Below are positions 55,384-64,000 of a stretch of 64,000 bases of DNA, piece by piece; position 1 is the first letter of the stretch; each line of letters begins with the position of its first letter. The stretch covers positions 1 to 64,000 of the forward strand of contig CAWEQS010000019.1 of NCBI GenBank assembly GCA_963811265.1, given 5' to 3'. Made by a program: the position numbers and the translations under genes. The stretch comes from JAOUJD01 sp963811265 (GTDB lineage: Bacteria > Pseudomonadota > Gammaproteobacteria > Burkholderiales > Burkholderiaceae_F). The notes under the pieces are model-generated. The model did no database searches, was not told where the DNA came from, and saw nothing but the letters and a program-made list of their open reading frames with translations.

Positions 55384-57290
55384 CAGCGTTCGCTGCCCCG
55401 AAGTTCCGCGACTCGTTGCATCAGGAGCTCGGGCGAAGCCTGGGCTGCCGGAACCGGCTCGCCGACGATGAACTCGACCCTGGACCGCAGTCCGCGGCGC
55501 AGGCGCGCATCGATCGGCCGCGAGAACGCGGCACCGCCGAAGCGCGAGAAGAACGAGCCCCACAGGCCGCGCAGCGCCATCGGGATCACGGGCACGGGAT
55601 TCCGTTCGACGATCCGCGCCACGCCCTGCCTGAACGGGTACATCTCGCCCGTGTCGGTGATCCTTCCCTCCGGGAAGATGCAGACCAGGTCGCCGTCGGC
55701 CAGCGCCGCGTCGATGCGCACGTTGGCCTTCTCCAGCATCGTCGGATCCTCCCGGGCCGGCGCGATCGCGATCGCCTTGGCGTTCCGGAAGAACCAGTTC
55801 ATCAATGGAATCCTGAAGATCCGGTGGTCCATCACGAAGCGGATCGGCCGCGGGCTCTCGCCCATGATGACGATCGCGTCGACGAAGCTGACGTGATTGC
55901 ACACCAGCACGGCCGCGCCCTGGTCCGGGATGCGGTCCGTCTCGATCGACCGCACCCGGTACAGGGTGTGGGCCAGGACCCAGGCGATGAAGCGCAGCAG
56001 GAACTCCGGCACGAGGCGATAGATGTAGACCGCCACGGCGGCGTTCAGGATGGCGGTGACCAGGAAGAGCTGCGGGATCGTCAGGCCCGCGGAGAGCAGC
56101 ACCGCCGCCATCAGCGAAGCTGTCACCATGAACAGCGCGTTCAGGATGTTGTTGGCGGCGACGATGCGTGCGACGTGCGTCTTCTCGGCGCGGCTCTGGA
56201 TCAGGGCGTAGAGCGGCACCGAGTACAGGCCGCCGAAGAACGACAGCGCGGCGAGGTCGAACACGATGCGCCAGGCGCCGTCGTGGCGCAGGAACTCGAC
56301 GAGGGTGCCGCCCTGCATCGTCGCGAAGCCGCGCGATGCGAGATAGAGGTCGACGGCAAACACGGTCATGCCGATCGACCCCAGCGGCACGAGGCCGATC
56401 TCCACCTTGCGGCCCGACAGCCGCTCGGTCACCAGCGAGCCGGTGCCGATGCCGAACGAGAACACCGCGAGCAGGAACGTGACCACGCCTTCATCGCCGC
56501 CGAGGTTCTCGCGCGCGAACGGCGTGAAGCTGGTCAGGAAGATCGAGCCGAAGAACCAGAGCCACGAAATGCCGAGGATCGAGTTGAAGACCGCGGGGCT
56601 CGCGTGCGCGATCCGGAGGTTGGCGGCGGTCTCGCTGATCGGATTCCAGTTGATCCGCAGGTCCGGGTCCGCGGCGGGCGACAGCGGAACCAGTTGAGCC
56701 ACGGCACGGCCGAGCGCCGCGATGACGAGGACCGCCGCAGCGGTGGCCGCGGCGCCGTTCGGTCCGAACTGGTTGATCAGCAAGCCGCCGCCGATGGTCC
56801 CGAAGAGGATCGCGACGAAAGTCCCCATCTCCACCAGCCCGTTGCCGCCGGTGATCTCGTGCGTGTCGAGGTGCTGCGGCAGGTAGGAGTACTTGACCGG
56901 GCCGAACACGGTCGAGTGCAGCCCCATCAGGAAGACCGTGAGGTACAGCAGCGCCGGTACCTGCAGCAGGAACCCGGCCGCGGCGATCAGCATGATCACG
57001 ATTTCCGCTTCCTTCACCCGCCGGATGAGCCAGGACTTCTCGAGGCGATCCGTCAACTGGCCGCTCGTCGCGGAGAAGAGCACGAAGGGCGCGATGAACA
57101 GGCCCCCGATCAGGAATCCCGCCAACCTCGGGTCGACCCCGCCCCAGTTCGATGCGCCGTAGGTGGCGAGCAGCGTGAACGCGAACTTGAAGACGTTGTC
57201 GTTGGCGGCACCGAGGAACTGCACCCAGAACAGCGGCGCGAATCGCCGCTGCCGCAACAGGTCGAACTGGCTTCCAGCGCTCAACTCCAC
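55383..57290 (-). CDS. MFS (LplT-like)-PlsC acyltransferase fusion
   Basis: 635 residues. The first 400 residues form an MFS domain (RRFAPLFWVQFLGAANDNVF is typical of LplT). The last 200 form a PlsC/1-acyl-glycerophosphate acyltransferase domain with the HxxxxD box in CNHVSFVDAIVIMG and the FPEGRITDTGEMYPF motif. E. coli Aas combines acyltransferase with acyl-ACP synthetase beside LplT; here the synthetase part is absent. Predicted role: flipping lysophospholipid inward and re-acylating it. The start is GTG at 57290. Confidence 0.9.
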   Translation of the reverse strand: MELSAGSQFDLLRQRRFAPLFWVQFLGAANDNVFKFAFTLLATYGASNWGGVDPRLAGFLIGGLFIAPFVLFSATSGQLTDRLEKSWLIRRVKEAEIVIMLIAAAGFLLQVPALLYLTVFLMGLHSTVFGPVKYSYLPQHLDTHEITGGNGLVEMGTFVAILFGTIGGGLLINQFGPNGAAATAAAVLVIAALGRAVAQLVPLSPAADPDLRINWNPISETAANLRIAHASPAVFNSILGISWLWFFGSIFLTSFTPFARENLGGDEGVVTFLLAVFSFGIGTGSLVTERLSGRKVEIGLVPLGSIGMTVFAVDLYLASRGFATMQGGTLVEFLRHDGAWRIVFDLAALSFFGGLYSVPLYALIQSRAEKTHVARIVAANNILNALFMVTASLMAAVLLSAGLTIPQLFLVTAILNAAVAVYIYRLVPEFLLRFIAWVLAHTLYRVRSIETDRIPDQGAAVLVCNHVSFVDAIVIMGESPRPIRFVMDHRIFRIPLMNWFFRNAKAIAIAPAREDPTMLEKANVRIDAALADGDLVCIFPEGRITDTGEMYPFRQGVARIVERNPVPVIPMALRGLWGSFFSRFGGAAFSRPIDARLRRGLRSRVEFIVGEPVPAAQASPELLMQRVAELRGSER

Positions 57291-57342
57291 TCCCCGCCCG
57301 CCCCGGGCGACGCGTGATTATCGGGGTTCGCGGCGCGAGCGG

Positions 57343-58353
57343 CTATGCGCTGATGGCCTGTGCAAGCTTGCGGCCCGACATGAAGGCACCCTCGAGCCGC
57401 GGGCCGCCGCACCAGTCGCCGGCCGCGCCGATGCGCTGGACCGGGTCCCACAGGAAAGCCTGCTTCAGCGGATTCGAAGGCGTGGCGGTGACCCAGCGCC
57501 GCGCGGTGAGGAACGCGGGCCGGAAGCCGAAGTTGAAGCGGCTCGCGAAAGCGCCGGCGAGCGTTGCGGCGACGTCGTCGACCGAGTGATTCAGATGCAG
57601 CGCCGACCACCGGGGCGTCGCATGCAACACCCAGCGCTCGCCGGGCGCCGACCGCGGCGAGAGCTTCGACTCCTCGCGCGTGACCCACGCGAGTGCCGGA
57701 TGGTCGTTGACGAAGGCGCCGCCGAACTCGAAACCGCTCGCCGGCTCGATCGCCAGCAACGCCGCCCAGCAGGGTTGCCAGACGATCCGCCTCGCGCGCC
57801 GGGCCAGTTCGGGGGCCCCGCCGAGCAGTGCGGCCGGCTGCGGAAACGCCAGCACGACCGCGTCGTAGCCGCCATGCGAGAGGCTCATGCCTTGCGCATC
57901 GAGGAGATGCCACGAGTTGCCGCGCTTCGACACGGAAGCGACGGTGACGTCGAACCGTACGTCGACATCGGCCGCCAGCCTGCGGCCGAGCGCCTGCATG
58001 CCCTCGCGGACGATGTAGCGACGGGCCGATGCGGTCTTGTCCACCGCGCCTTCGCCCTCGACCGCGATCACCTGCGCCGTCCACGGCTGCACGAGCCCAT
58101 CGGCACACCACTCCGACACGAGGCTGTCGAAATCGGCGCTGTGCGCCGTGAAGTACTGGGAACCGTGGTCGAAGCTGCCGGCCGGCGTGATCTCGGAGGC
58201 GGCGCGGCCGCCGGGGCGGCGGGAGGATTCGAAGACGACGACGCGTGCGCCCCGCGCCTTCAGCGTGCTCGCGCACGTGAGGCCGGAAACGCCCGCACCG
58301 ACGACAGCGACCCGGAAGCCGTCGGGCAGCGGCCCGGCGGAACCGGGGCTCAC
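57343..58353 (-). CDS. Renalase-like FAD/NAD(P)-dependent amine oxidase
   Basis: 336 residues. The FAD-binding Rossmann motif VAVVGAGVSGLTCASTL near residue 15, then VFESSRRPGGRAAS, FDHGSQYFTAH and a C-terminal AGDWCGGPRLEGAFMSG FAD motif. Close to NAD/FAD-dependent oxidoreductases annotated as amine oxidase. Substrate unknown. The GTG at 58353 overlaps the upstream stop as TAGTG. Confidence 0.87.
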   Translation of the reverse strand: MSPGSAGPLPDGFRVAVVGAGVSGLTCASTLKARGARVVVFESSRRPGGRAASEITPAGSFDHGSQYFTAHSADFDSLVSEWCADGLVQPWTAQVIAVEGEGAVDKTASARRYIVREGMQALGRRLAADVDVRFDVTVASVSKRGNSWHLLDAQGMSLSHGGYDAVVLAFPQPAALLGGAPELARRARRIVWQPCWAALLAIEPASGFEFGGAFVNDHPALAWVTREESKLSPRSAPGERWVLHATPRWSALHLNHSVDDVAATLAGAFASRFNFGFRPAFLTARRWVTATPSNPLKQAFLWDPVQRIGAAGDWCGGPRLEGAFMSGRKLAQAISA

Positions 58354-58805
58354 TAGGACCGCGCCTCCTCGGGCTCGGGCCAGTCGCGGATGTACGCCTT
58401 CAACATGCGGTTCTCGAAACTCTGCTCCTCGAGCACCGCCCGGGCGACGTCATAGAAGGAAATGACACCGGCCAGCGTGCGGCCGTCGAGCACCGGCAGG
58501 TAGCGCGCATGCCGCTCGAGCATCAACCGCCGCACCTCCATCACGTCGGTTGCCGGCGTGATGGTCAGCGGCGCATCGTCCATCACCTTGCGCACGCGGA
58601 TGTCGCCGACGGCGCCGTCGTTGGCGTGAACGCGGTTGATGACCTCGCGAAAGGTCAGCATGCCGACCAGTTCGCCGTACTCCATCACGACCACCGAGCC
58701 GATGTCCTGCTCGGCCATCATCGCCACCGCGTGCGAAAGCGGCGTATCCGGCGTCACCGTGAACAGGGTGTTGCCCTTGACTCGCAGGATGTCGGCGACC
58801 TTCAT
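58353..58805 (-). CDS. CBS-pair domain protein
   Basis: 150 residues made almost wholly of two CBS motifs: DTPLSHAVAMMAEQDIGSVV near residue 20 and TDVMEVRRLMLERHARYLPV near residue 85. Such small proteins bind adenine nucleotides and act as energy sensors. It starts MKVADILRVKG at 58805 and ends overlapping the amine oxidase gene by one base. Confidence 0.9.
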   Translation of the reverse strand: MKVADILRVKGNTLFTVTPDTPLSHAVAMMAEQDIGSVVVMEYGELVGMLTFREVINRVHANDGAVGDIRVRKVMDDAPLTITPATDVMEVRRLMLERHARYLPVLDGRTLAGVISFYDVARAVLEEQSFENRMLKAYIRDWPEPEEARS

Positions 58806-58924
58806 CGGTGTCTCCTGGCCGCGCGGGAGAACGGGAGGAGCTGCGCGGCGGTTGAACTGGAAGGCCATCGTAGCCGCGCCCCGAGACGGCAACAAGCGCC
58901 CGATACGCGTGACAGCCGAGCGGA

Positions 58925-59713
58925 TCAGCAGCGGCGCAGCCAGCCGAGTCCGGCCGACGTACCGCCCGGCGACGCACCTCGCGCCGGGCGGTACTCGCAC
59001 CCGACCCAGCCGGCGTAGCCGAGTCGATCCAGCAGGCGGAACACCGCCGGGTAGTTGACCTCCCCGGTGTCCGGCTCGTGGCGCTCCGGGACACCCGCGA
59101 TCTGGACATGGCCGATCCGCGGGAACAGGCGCTCGATGCGCTTCGACACGTCGCCGGCCATGATCTGCGCGTGATAGACGTCGAACTGCAGCGCCAGATT
59201 GGCCGCACCGACGCGCACGATGATCGCCTCGGCCTGCTCGGGTGTCGTCAGGAAGTAGCCCGGCATGTCGCGCGTGTTGATCGGCTCGATCATCACGCGA
59301 ATCCCATGAGGTGCGAAGGCCGCGCAGGCGTGCCGCAGGTTCCGCACGAATACACGTTCCGCCTCCGCCGCGTTCGGCTCTGCGGCGGGCTTGCCCGCCA
59401 TCACGTGCACGCGCGGCGCACCGACGGCCCGAGCGTAGTCGACGGCCTCGGCGATCGACGCTTCGAAGTCCGCTTCGCGGCCCGGAAGCGCAGCAAGACC
59501 ACGTTCGCCCGAGTCCATGTCGCCCTGCGGGGCATTCATCAGGACCAGTTGCGTACGGGCCTCGGTCAGCGCGCGCCGCAATTCGCTCGCCCTCGCCGCG
59601 TAGGGGGATTGAACCTCGATCGCGGCGAAGCCGTCACGGGCCGCGGCGGCGATGCGATCGAGCAGCGGATGCTCGGGATACAGCGTGCTGATGTTCGCGG
59701 CAAAGCGTGGCAT
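58925..59713 (-). CDS. hyi: Hydroxypyruvate isomerase
   Basis: 262-residue xylose-isomerase-like TIM barrel starting MPRFAANISTLYPEHPLLDR. The metal and catalytic Glu regions are VMIEPINTRDMPGYFL and QIAGVPERHEPDTGEVNYP, and the C-terminus has GWVGCEYRPAR. It interconverts hydroxypyruvate and tartronate semialdehyde. No gcl or glxR genes are adjacent, so the pathway context is missing. The start overlaps the stop of the upstream peptidase gene (TGATG). Confidence 0.92.
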   Translation of the reverse strand: MPRFAANISTLYPEHPLLDRIAAAARDGFAAIEVQSPYAARASELRRALTEARTQLVLMNAPQGDMDSGERGLAALPGREADFEASIAEAVDYARAVGAPRVHVMAGKPAAEPNAAEAERVFVRNLRHACAAFAPHGIRVMIEPINTRDMPGYFLTTPEQAEAIIVRVGAANLALQFDVYHAQIMAGDVSKRIERLFPRIGHVQIAGVPERHEPDTGEVNYPAVFRLLDRLGYAGWVGCEYRPARGASPGGTSAGLGWLRRC

Positions 59714-60669
59714 CAGGCCTCCATCAGGCGAAGTTTCAGGCGTTCGAGTTCGGCGATCACGGCCGCGCGTACCGGCGGCTCCCACACCGAGTGCCCGGCG
59801 TCGGGAACGATCACGTAGCGGGCCGAGGGCCACGCGCGCGCGAGCTCGTCGGCGTTCACGATCGGGCACACCATGTCGTAGCGCGCCTGGACGATGGACG
59901 CCGGCAGGTGGCGGATGCGGTCGATCCGGGCGAGCAGCTCGTTCGGACCGAGGAAGCACTCGTGCGCGAAGTAGTGCGCCTCCAGCCTCGCCAGCCCGAG
60001 CGCCTCGTCGGTGAAGTGACGGACGAGGTCCGGATTCGGCAGCAGCGTCGAGCAGGTGCCCTCGTACTCGCTCCACGCGCGCGCATACGGCATGTGCACC
60101 TGCGGGTCCGGATCGAACAGCCGCTTCAGGTAGCCACGCAGCAGATCCCCGCGCTCGTCCTGCGGCAGCATTCCGGCGAACTTGTGCCACGCCTCCGGGA
60201 AGACGTTCTTCAAGCCATGCAGGAACCAGTCGATCTCGCTGGGCCGCCCGAGAAAGATGCCGCGCAGCAGGAATCCCAGGCAGCGTGAAGGATGCGCCTG
60301 CCCGTACGCCAGGCCGAGCGTGCTGCCCCACGATCCGCCGAAGACGAGCCAGCGCTCGATGCCGAGGTACTCCCGCAGGCGCTCGATGTCTTCGATCAGC
60401 TGCTGCGTCGTGTTTCCGCTCGTCTCGCCCACCGGCGTCGACGCTCCCGCGCCCCGCTGGTCGAACAGCACCGCGCGAAAGAAGGCCGGGTCGAAGAAGC
60501 GCCTGTGCTCGGGAGACGATCCGCCACCTGGGCCGCCGTGCAGGAACAGCACCGGAACGCCGTCCGGATTGCCCGAAGTCTCCCAGTACATCGTGTGCAC
60601 GTCGTCGAGCGGCAGCATGCCGCTGTCGAACGGCTCGATCGGGGGATGCAACGCACTCCGCGTGTCCAT
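59713..60669 (-). CDS. pip: Proline iminopeptidase
   Basis: 318-residue alpha/beta hydrolase of peptidase family S33. The oxyanion HGGPGGGSSPEHRRFFDP and DQRGAGASTP are followed by the Ser nucleophile in VFGGSWGSTLGLAY and His in VPDAGHSVWEPP. It removes N-terminal Pro from peptides. Length matches the family. Confidence 0.95.
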   Translation of the reverse strand: MDTRSALHPPIEPFDSGMLPLDDVHTMYWETSGNPDGVPVLFLHGGPGGGSSPEHRRFFDPAFFRAVLFDQRGAGASTPVGETSGNTTQQLIEDIERLREYLGIERWLVFGGSWGSTLGLAYGQAHPSRCLGFLLRGIFLGRPSEIDWFLHGLKNVFPEAWHKFAGMLPQDERGDLLRGYLKRLFDPDPQVHMPYARAWSEYEGTCSTLLPNPDLVRHFTDEALGLARLEAHYFAHECFLGPNELLARIDRIRHLPASIVQARYDMVCPIVNADELARAWPSARYVIVPDAGHSVWEPPVRAAVIAELERLKLRLMEA

Positions 60670-60759
60670 CCGCGGAGTTTAAGGGGCCGACTCGTCGCCG
60701 AAGGACCGGGATGCGGACGACGGCCGTCCGCGATCCCCTCGGCCCTCGACGTGTTCGAT

Positions 60760-61248
60760 CTATGCGCCGGCGCGCTTCGCGGGCGTCCAGTGCATGTCGA
60801 CGATCTGCAGCCGAGTGGCCTGCAGGCGCTCGGCGACGACGGCCAGCAGCCGCGTCATCAGGGCATATCCGAACCGCGGGTCTTCCTCGCACATCTGGCG
60901 CAGGTCGGCAGCGTCGAACGCGAGGGCCTGGACGCCGTCCAGTGCGCGCGACTGGAAGTAGCGGCCCGCGCCGTGCAGCATCGACGACCACCCGAACTCG
61001 CCGCCAGGACCGACCGTCTCGACCCGAAGTACCTCGAGGCGCCCAGCGAGCTCGATGGCCACGTGCCCGCGGACGACCAGGAACAGCTTGTCGCTTTCGT
61101 CGCCCTCGCGGTGGATGACTTCGTTCGGCGCGAACTCGACCAGCTCGGCAATGTTCATCAACTGGTCGAACTGCGCCGGCGTGAACTCACGCATCAAGGG
61201 CTGCCGGCGGAGTGCGATATCCACATCGGCCACGGTCACTGTCGTCAT
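60760..61248 (-). CDS. Stand-alone cyclic-nucleotide-binding domain protein
   Basis: 162 residues covering one CRP-like cNMP-binding domain: EVIHREGDESDKLFLVVRG, then VGPGGEFGWSSMLHGAGRYF, which corresponds to the phosphate-binding cassette but lacks the usual Arg-Ser/Thr pair in clear form. There is no helix-turn-helix, so it is not a transcription factor on its own. Partner unknown. It diverges from metY with a 152-base gap. Confidence 0.85.
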   Translation of the reverse strand: MTTVTVADVDIALRRQPLMREFTPAQFDQLMNIAELVEFAPNEVIHREGDESDKLFLVVRGHVAIELAGRLEVLRVETVGPGGEFGWSSMLHGAGRYFQSRALDGVQALAFDAADLRQMCEEDPRFGYALMTRLLAVVAERLQATRLQIVDMHWTPAKRAGA

Positions 61249-61400
61249 CGTCTCCTCCGTCCGTCGTTACGCGCCCTCCAACCCTAGTCCTCGAACGCCT
61301 CGTGCGCAATGGCAAACGAGCGCGATATTTCATTGTGCAGGTGCAATACGGCGAAGCTCGTTTTGGCATCATCCGGATTCCTACGCACCAGGCCGCCGCC

Positions 61401-62696
61401 ATGCCCGTTCGCTATCCAGGCTTCGACACGCTCGCGCTCCACGCGGGCCAGCCGCCCGACCCGACCACCGGCAGCCGCGCGGTACCCATCTACGCCACCG
61501 CGTCGTACGTCTTCGACGACTCCGACCACGCGGCCGCGCTCTTCAACATGGAGCGCTCCGGGCACGTGTATTCGCGTATCTCGAACCCGACCGTCGCGGT
61601 CTTCGAGGAACGGATGGCGGCGCTCGAGAAAGGCGTCGGCGCGATCGCGACGGCCAGCGGGCAGGCGGCACTGCACCTTGCGATCGTCACGCTGATGGGC
61701 GCCGGCGCGCACATCGTGGCCAGCCGATCGCTGTACGGGGGATCGCACAACCTGCTCGGCTACACGCTCGCGCGCTTCGGCATCGACACGACCTTCATCG
61801 ACCCGCGCGACCTCGGCGCCTGGGAGCGGTCGATCCGGCCGAACACGCGGTTGCTGTTCGGCGAGACGCTCGGCAACCCCGGGCTCGACGTGCTCGACAT
61901 CCCGGCGGTCGCGGACATCGCGCACCGCCAGGGGTTGCCGCTGATGGTCGACTCGACGTTCACCACGCCGTTCCTGATGACGCCGTTCGATCACGGCGCC
62001 GACCTCGTTCATCACTCCGCGACCAAGTTCATCGGCGGCCACGGCGTGGCGATCGGCGGCGTGCTGATCGACGGCGGCACGTTCGATTGGCTCGCCAGCG
62101 GCAAATTCCCGACGCTTACCGAGCCTTACGCCGGGTTTCACGGAATGAACTTCGCCGAGGAGAGCACGGTCGCGCCGTTCCTGCTGCGCGCCCGGCGCGA
62201 GGGGTTGCGCGACTTCGGCGCCTGCATGAGCCCGCACACCGCGTTCTTCCTGCTGCAGGGCATCGAGACGCTGCCGCTGCGGATGCAGCGCCACGTCGAC
62301 AACGCCCGCAAGGTCGTCGAGTTCCTGGCGAGCCACGCCGCGGTCGAGTCGGTTGCCTACCCTGACCTGCCCTCGCATCCGGACCACGCGCTCGCGCAGC
62401 GCCTGCTGCCGCGCGGGAGCGGCGCGGTGTTCAGCTTCAACATGAAGGGCAGCCGCGCCGCCGGCCGCGCCTTCGTCGAGTCGCTGCAGGTGTTTTCGCA
62501 CCTCGCCAACGTCGGCGACGCGAAGTCGCTGGTGATCCACCCCGCTTCGACGACCCACTTCCGGGTGCCGGACGAGCAGCTGGAAGCGGCCGGCATCACC
62601 CAGGGCACGATCCGCCTGTCCGTCGGCCTCGAAGATCCGGCCGACCTGATCGACGACCTCGCCCAGGCGCTGAAGCGCGCGCAGAAGGTGGGCTGA
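61401..62696 (+). CDS. metY: O-acetylhomoserine sulfhydrylase
   Basis: 431-residue PLP enzyme of the Cys/Met metabolism family. It starts MPVRYPGFDTLALHAGQPPD. The motifs QAALHLAI, VDSTFTTPFLMTPFDHGADL and HSATKFIGGHGVAIGG (PLP Lys) are present, and the insertion typical of MetY makes it longer than MetZ. It makes homocysteine from O-acetylhomoserine. The ATG at 61401 is preferred over the in-frame start at 61212, because the conserved region begins there. No riboswitch was seen in its leader. Confidence 0.93.
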   Translation: MPVRYPGFDTLALHAGQPPDPTTGSRAVPIYATASYVFDDSDHAAALFNMERSGHVYSRISNPTVAVFEERMAALEKGVGAIATASGQAALHLAIVTLMGAGAHIVASRSLYGGSHNLLGYTLARFGIDTTFIDPRDLGAWERSIRPNTRLLFGETLGNPGLDVLDIPAVADIAHRQGLPLMVDSTFTTPFLMTPFDHGADLVHHSATKFIGGHGVAIGGVLIDGGTFDWLASGKFPTLTEPYAGFHGMNFAEESTVAPFLLRARREGLRDFGACMSPHTAFFLLQGIETLPLRMQRHVDNARKVVEFLASHAAVESVAYPDLPSHPDHALAQRLLPRGSGAVFSFNMKGSRAAGRAFVESLQVFSHLANVGDAKSLVIHPASTTHFRVPDEQLEAAGITQGTIRLSVGLEDPADLIDDLAQALKRAQKVG

Positions 62697-63532
62697 TGGA
62701 CCTCTCGACCTCGCCCCGGCTCTACGCCTACACCGGCGGCAAGACGTTCGACGCCGCGAAGCCCACGGTCGTCTTCCTGCACGGCGCGCAGCACGATCAC
62801 AGCGTCTGGATCCTGCAGAGCCGCTACCTGGCGCACCACGGCTACGGCGTGCTGGCGCTCGACCTGCCCGGCCACATGCGCAGCGAAGGGCCCGCGCTCG
62901 AGACCGTCGAGGCGATGGCCGACCGCATCGCCGATGCGCTGCGGTCCGCCAACGTCACCCGGATGATCGCGGTCGGCCACAGCATGGGATCCCTGATCGC
63001 CCTCGAACTGGCGAAGCGGATGCCGGAGTCTGTCCGCGGCGTCGTGCTCGTCGCCACGGCGTTCCCGATGCGCGTCGCCGAGCCGCTGCTCGCCGCCACC
63101 CGCGAGGCGCCGGACGAAGCGATCGACATGATCAACGTCTGGTCGCACAGCCCGTCGATCGCGGGATTCGACCGCAAGCCGTCGAACCCGGGACCGGGGT
63201 TCTCCACCATGTGGCAGAACCTGCGCCTGATGCAGCGCATCCAGCGGTGCAACGGCAGCACCGTGCTGCCGACCGACTTCGTCGCGTGCAGCCGCTATGC
63301 GGCGGGACTCGAAACGGCGGCGGCACTGCAATGCCCGGTGCTGTTCGTGCTCGGCAGTTCGGACTCGATGACGCCGCCGCGCGCGGCGAAGGCGCTGATC
63401 GACGCCTGCCGGCAGCCCGAGGTCGTGACGCTGCCCCGCGCCGGCCACGCGCTGATGTCCGAGAACCCGGACGGCGTGCGCACGGCCCTGGCGGACTTCG
63501 CTCGGCGCGCGTTCGCAGCGCCCGCGAGCTAG
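62696..63532 (+). CDS. Alpha/beta-hydrolase fold protein
   Basis: 278 residues. Oxyanion FLHGAQHDHSVW, the nucleophile elbow VGHSMGSLIALEL, the Asp in VLGSSDSMTPP and the His in PRAGHALMSENP form a complete triad. Substrate unknown. The ATG overlaps the metY stop by one base (TGATG), so it is probably co-translated with metY and could be linked to homoserine ester metabolism, though this is inference. Confidence 0.87.
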   Translation: MDLSTSPRLYAYTGGKTFDAAKPTVVFLHGAQHDHSVWILQSRYLAHHGYGVLALDLPGHMRSEGPALETVEAMADRIADALRSANVTRMIAVGHSMGSLIALELAKRMPESVRGVVLVATAFPMRVAEPLLAATREAPDEAIDMINVWSHSPSIAGFDRKPSNPGPGFSTMWQNLRLMQRIQRCNGSTVLPTDFVACSRYAAGLETAAALQCPVLFVLGSSDSMTPPRAAKALIDACRQPEVVTLPRAGHALMSENPDGVRTALADFARRAFAAPAS

Positions 63533-63535
63533 TTC

Positions 63536-64000
63536 GTGGCGGCACTGGCTCGACGCGGTCAACTGGGACACCTTCTGGCTGTACGTGCTGGCCGAAGCGG
63601 CGCTGTCGCTGTCGCCCGGTCCCGCCGTGATGCTGGTGATCGCCTGCGGCCTGACCTACGGGGCGCGCAAGTCGGTCCACGCCACGCTCGGGATCCTCAG
63701 CGCCAACGCGATCTACTTCGCGATCTCGGCGACGGCGCTCGGCGCGCTGCTGGTGACATCGAAGGCCTTCTTCATCGCCGTGAAGTGGCTCGGCGCGGCC
63801 TATCTGGTCTACATCGGACTGTCGGCGCTGTTCGGGCGGCCCTCGCCCATCACCGTGACCCGCGACGAGCGCTCCGGCGGCGCACCCGGCGCGATCTACC
63901 TGTCCGGGCTGACGCTGCAACTCGCCAACCCGAAGACCCTGGTGTTCTTCGCATCGATCCTGCCGCAGTTCGTCGACCCGAGGCTGCCGGTCGGGGCACA
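63536..64000 (+). CDS. LysE/RhtB-family amino-acid exporter, 3' end beyond the window; start region damaged
   Basis: The conserved frame WLDAVNWDTFWLYVLAEAAL, then SLSPGPAVMLVIACGLTYGA and LQLANPKTLVFFASILPQF, is typical of LysE/RhtB exporters. In that frame no ATG or GTG occurs before a GTG at 63585, which lies inside the first membrane helix. A GTG at 63536, four bases after the hydrolase stop, would read straight in if one extra C (near 63545) were removed. About 150 codons are present. Confidence 0.8.
   Translation, partial: MAALARRGQLGHLLAVRAGRSGAVAVARSRRDAGDRLRPDLRGAQVGPRHARDPQRQRDLLRDLGDGARRAAGDIEGLLHRREVARRGLSGLHRTVGAVRAALAHHRDPRRALRRRTRRDLPVRADAATRQPEDPGVLRIDPAAVRRPEAAGRGT

Noticed and set aside
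61249..61400. A second SAM riboswitch in front of metY
   Set aside because: The GATTTG, AACAAAT and GCTAAA landmarks are absent.

Overview
The window looks like a chromosomal piece of a high-GC betaproteobacterium, most likely of the order Burkholderiales. The evidence is the classic block leuC-ecn-leuD-leuB-asd-fimV-truA-trpF-trpB-trpA-accD-folC-dedD-cvpA-purF-metZ, the guaB-guaA pair next to ratA/rnfH/smpB, and a full isc operon. I cannot name a genus. There is no rRNA, tRNA, CRISPR array, phage or transposase gene. Coding density is high and no gene-free gap exceeds 300 bases.

Layout. 1-6517 (minus strand): a urease operon ordered ureA-B-C-E-F-G-D followed by a urea transporter cut by the window edge. 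6666-10935: a divergent duplicated membrane protein (DUF1576-like), a DUF6268-like outer-membrane barrel and a Tat-exported amidohydrolase. 11172-16851: guaB-guaA, a DUF4124 protein, ratA/rnfH, smpB and a small methyltransferase. 16900-21729: an SDR enzyme, a DnaQ-like exonuclease with a DUF294 nucleotidyltransferase-type protein, and an orphan HlyD adaptor. 21752-27287: iscR-S-U-A-hscB-hscA-fdx-iscX behind a near-consensus promoter overlapped by tandem IscR boxes. 27524-32406: a trehalose/glucan block (GH15, membrane-anchored OtsA, OtsB). 32434-49926: the amino-acid/purine/fatty-acid block, with a SAM-II-like riboswitch and terminator in front of metZ. 50151-51914: a dioxygenase and an M48 protease converge on a 272-bp inverted-repeat element whose ends form both stop codons. 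51911-64000: MFS transporter, aroC, patatin, MFS-acyltransferase fusion, amine oxidase, CBS protein, hydroxypyruvate isomerase, prolyl aminopeptidase, cNMP-binding protein, metY, a hydrolase and a partial LysE-type exporter.

Sequence quality. Several conserved genes (guaB, truA, fimV, dedD, the DUF294 gene, the methyltransferase, otsB, and probably patatin and lysE) are each broken by one- or two-base-level indels with intact sequence on both sides. leuD has lost its ATG in a way that a one-base deletion also explains. Because essential genes are hit, I read most of these as sequencing or assembly errors in a draft or metagenomic contig, and I annotate the reconstructed genes over their full span.

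How the genes work together. The urease block imports and hydrolyses urea. The isc block builds Fe-S clusters under IscR feedback, which LeuC in this window needs. The leu/trp/asd/met/pur/acc block supplies amino acids, purines and malonyl-CoA. Many neighbours share one-base TGATG or four-base ATGA overlaps, which points to translational coupling.
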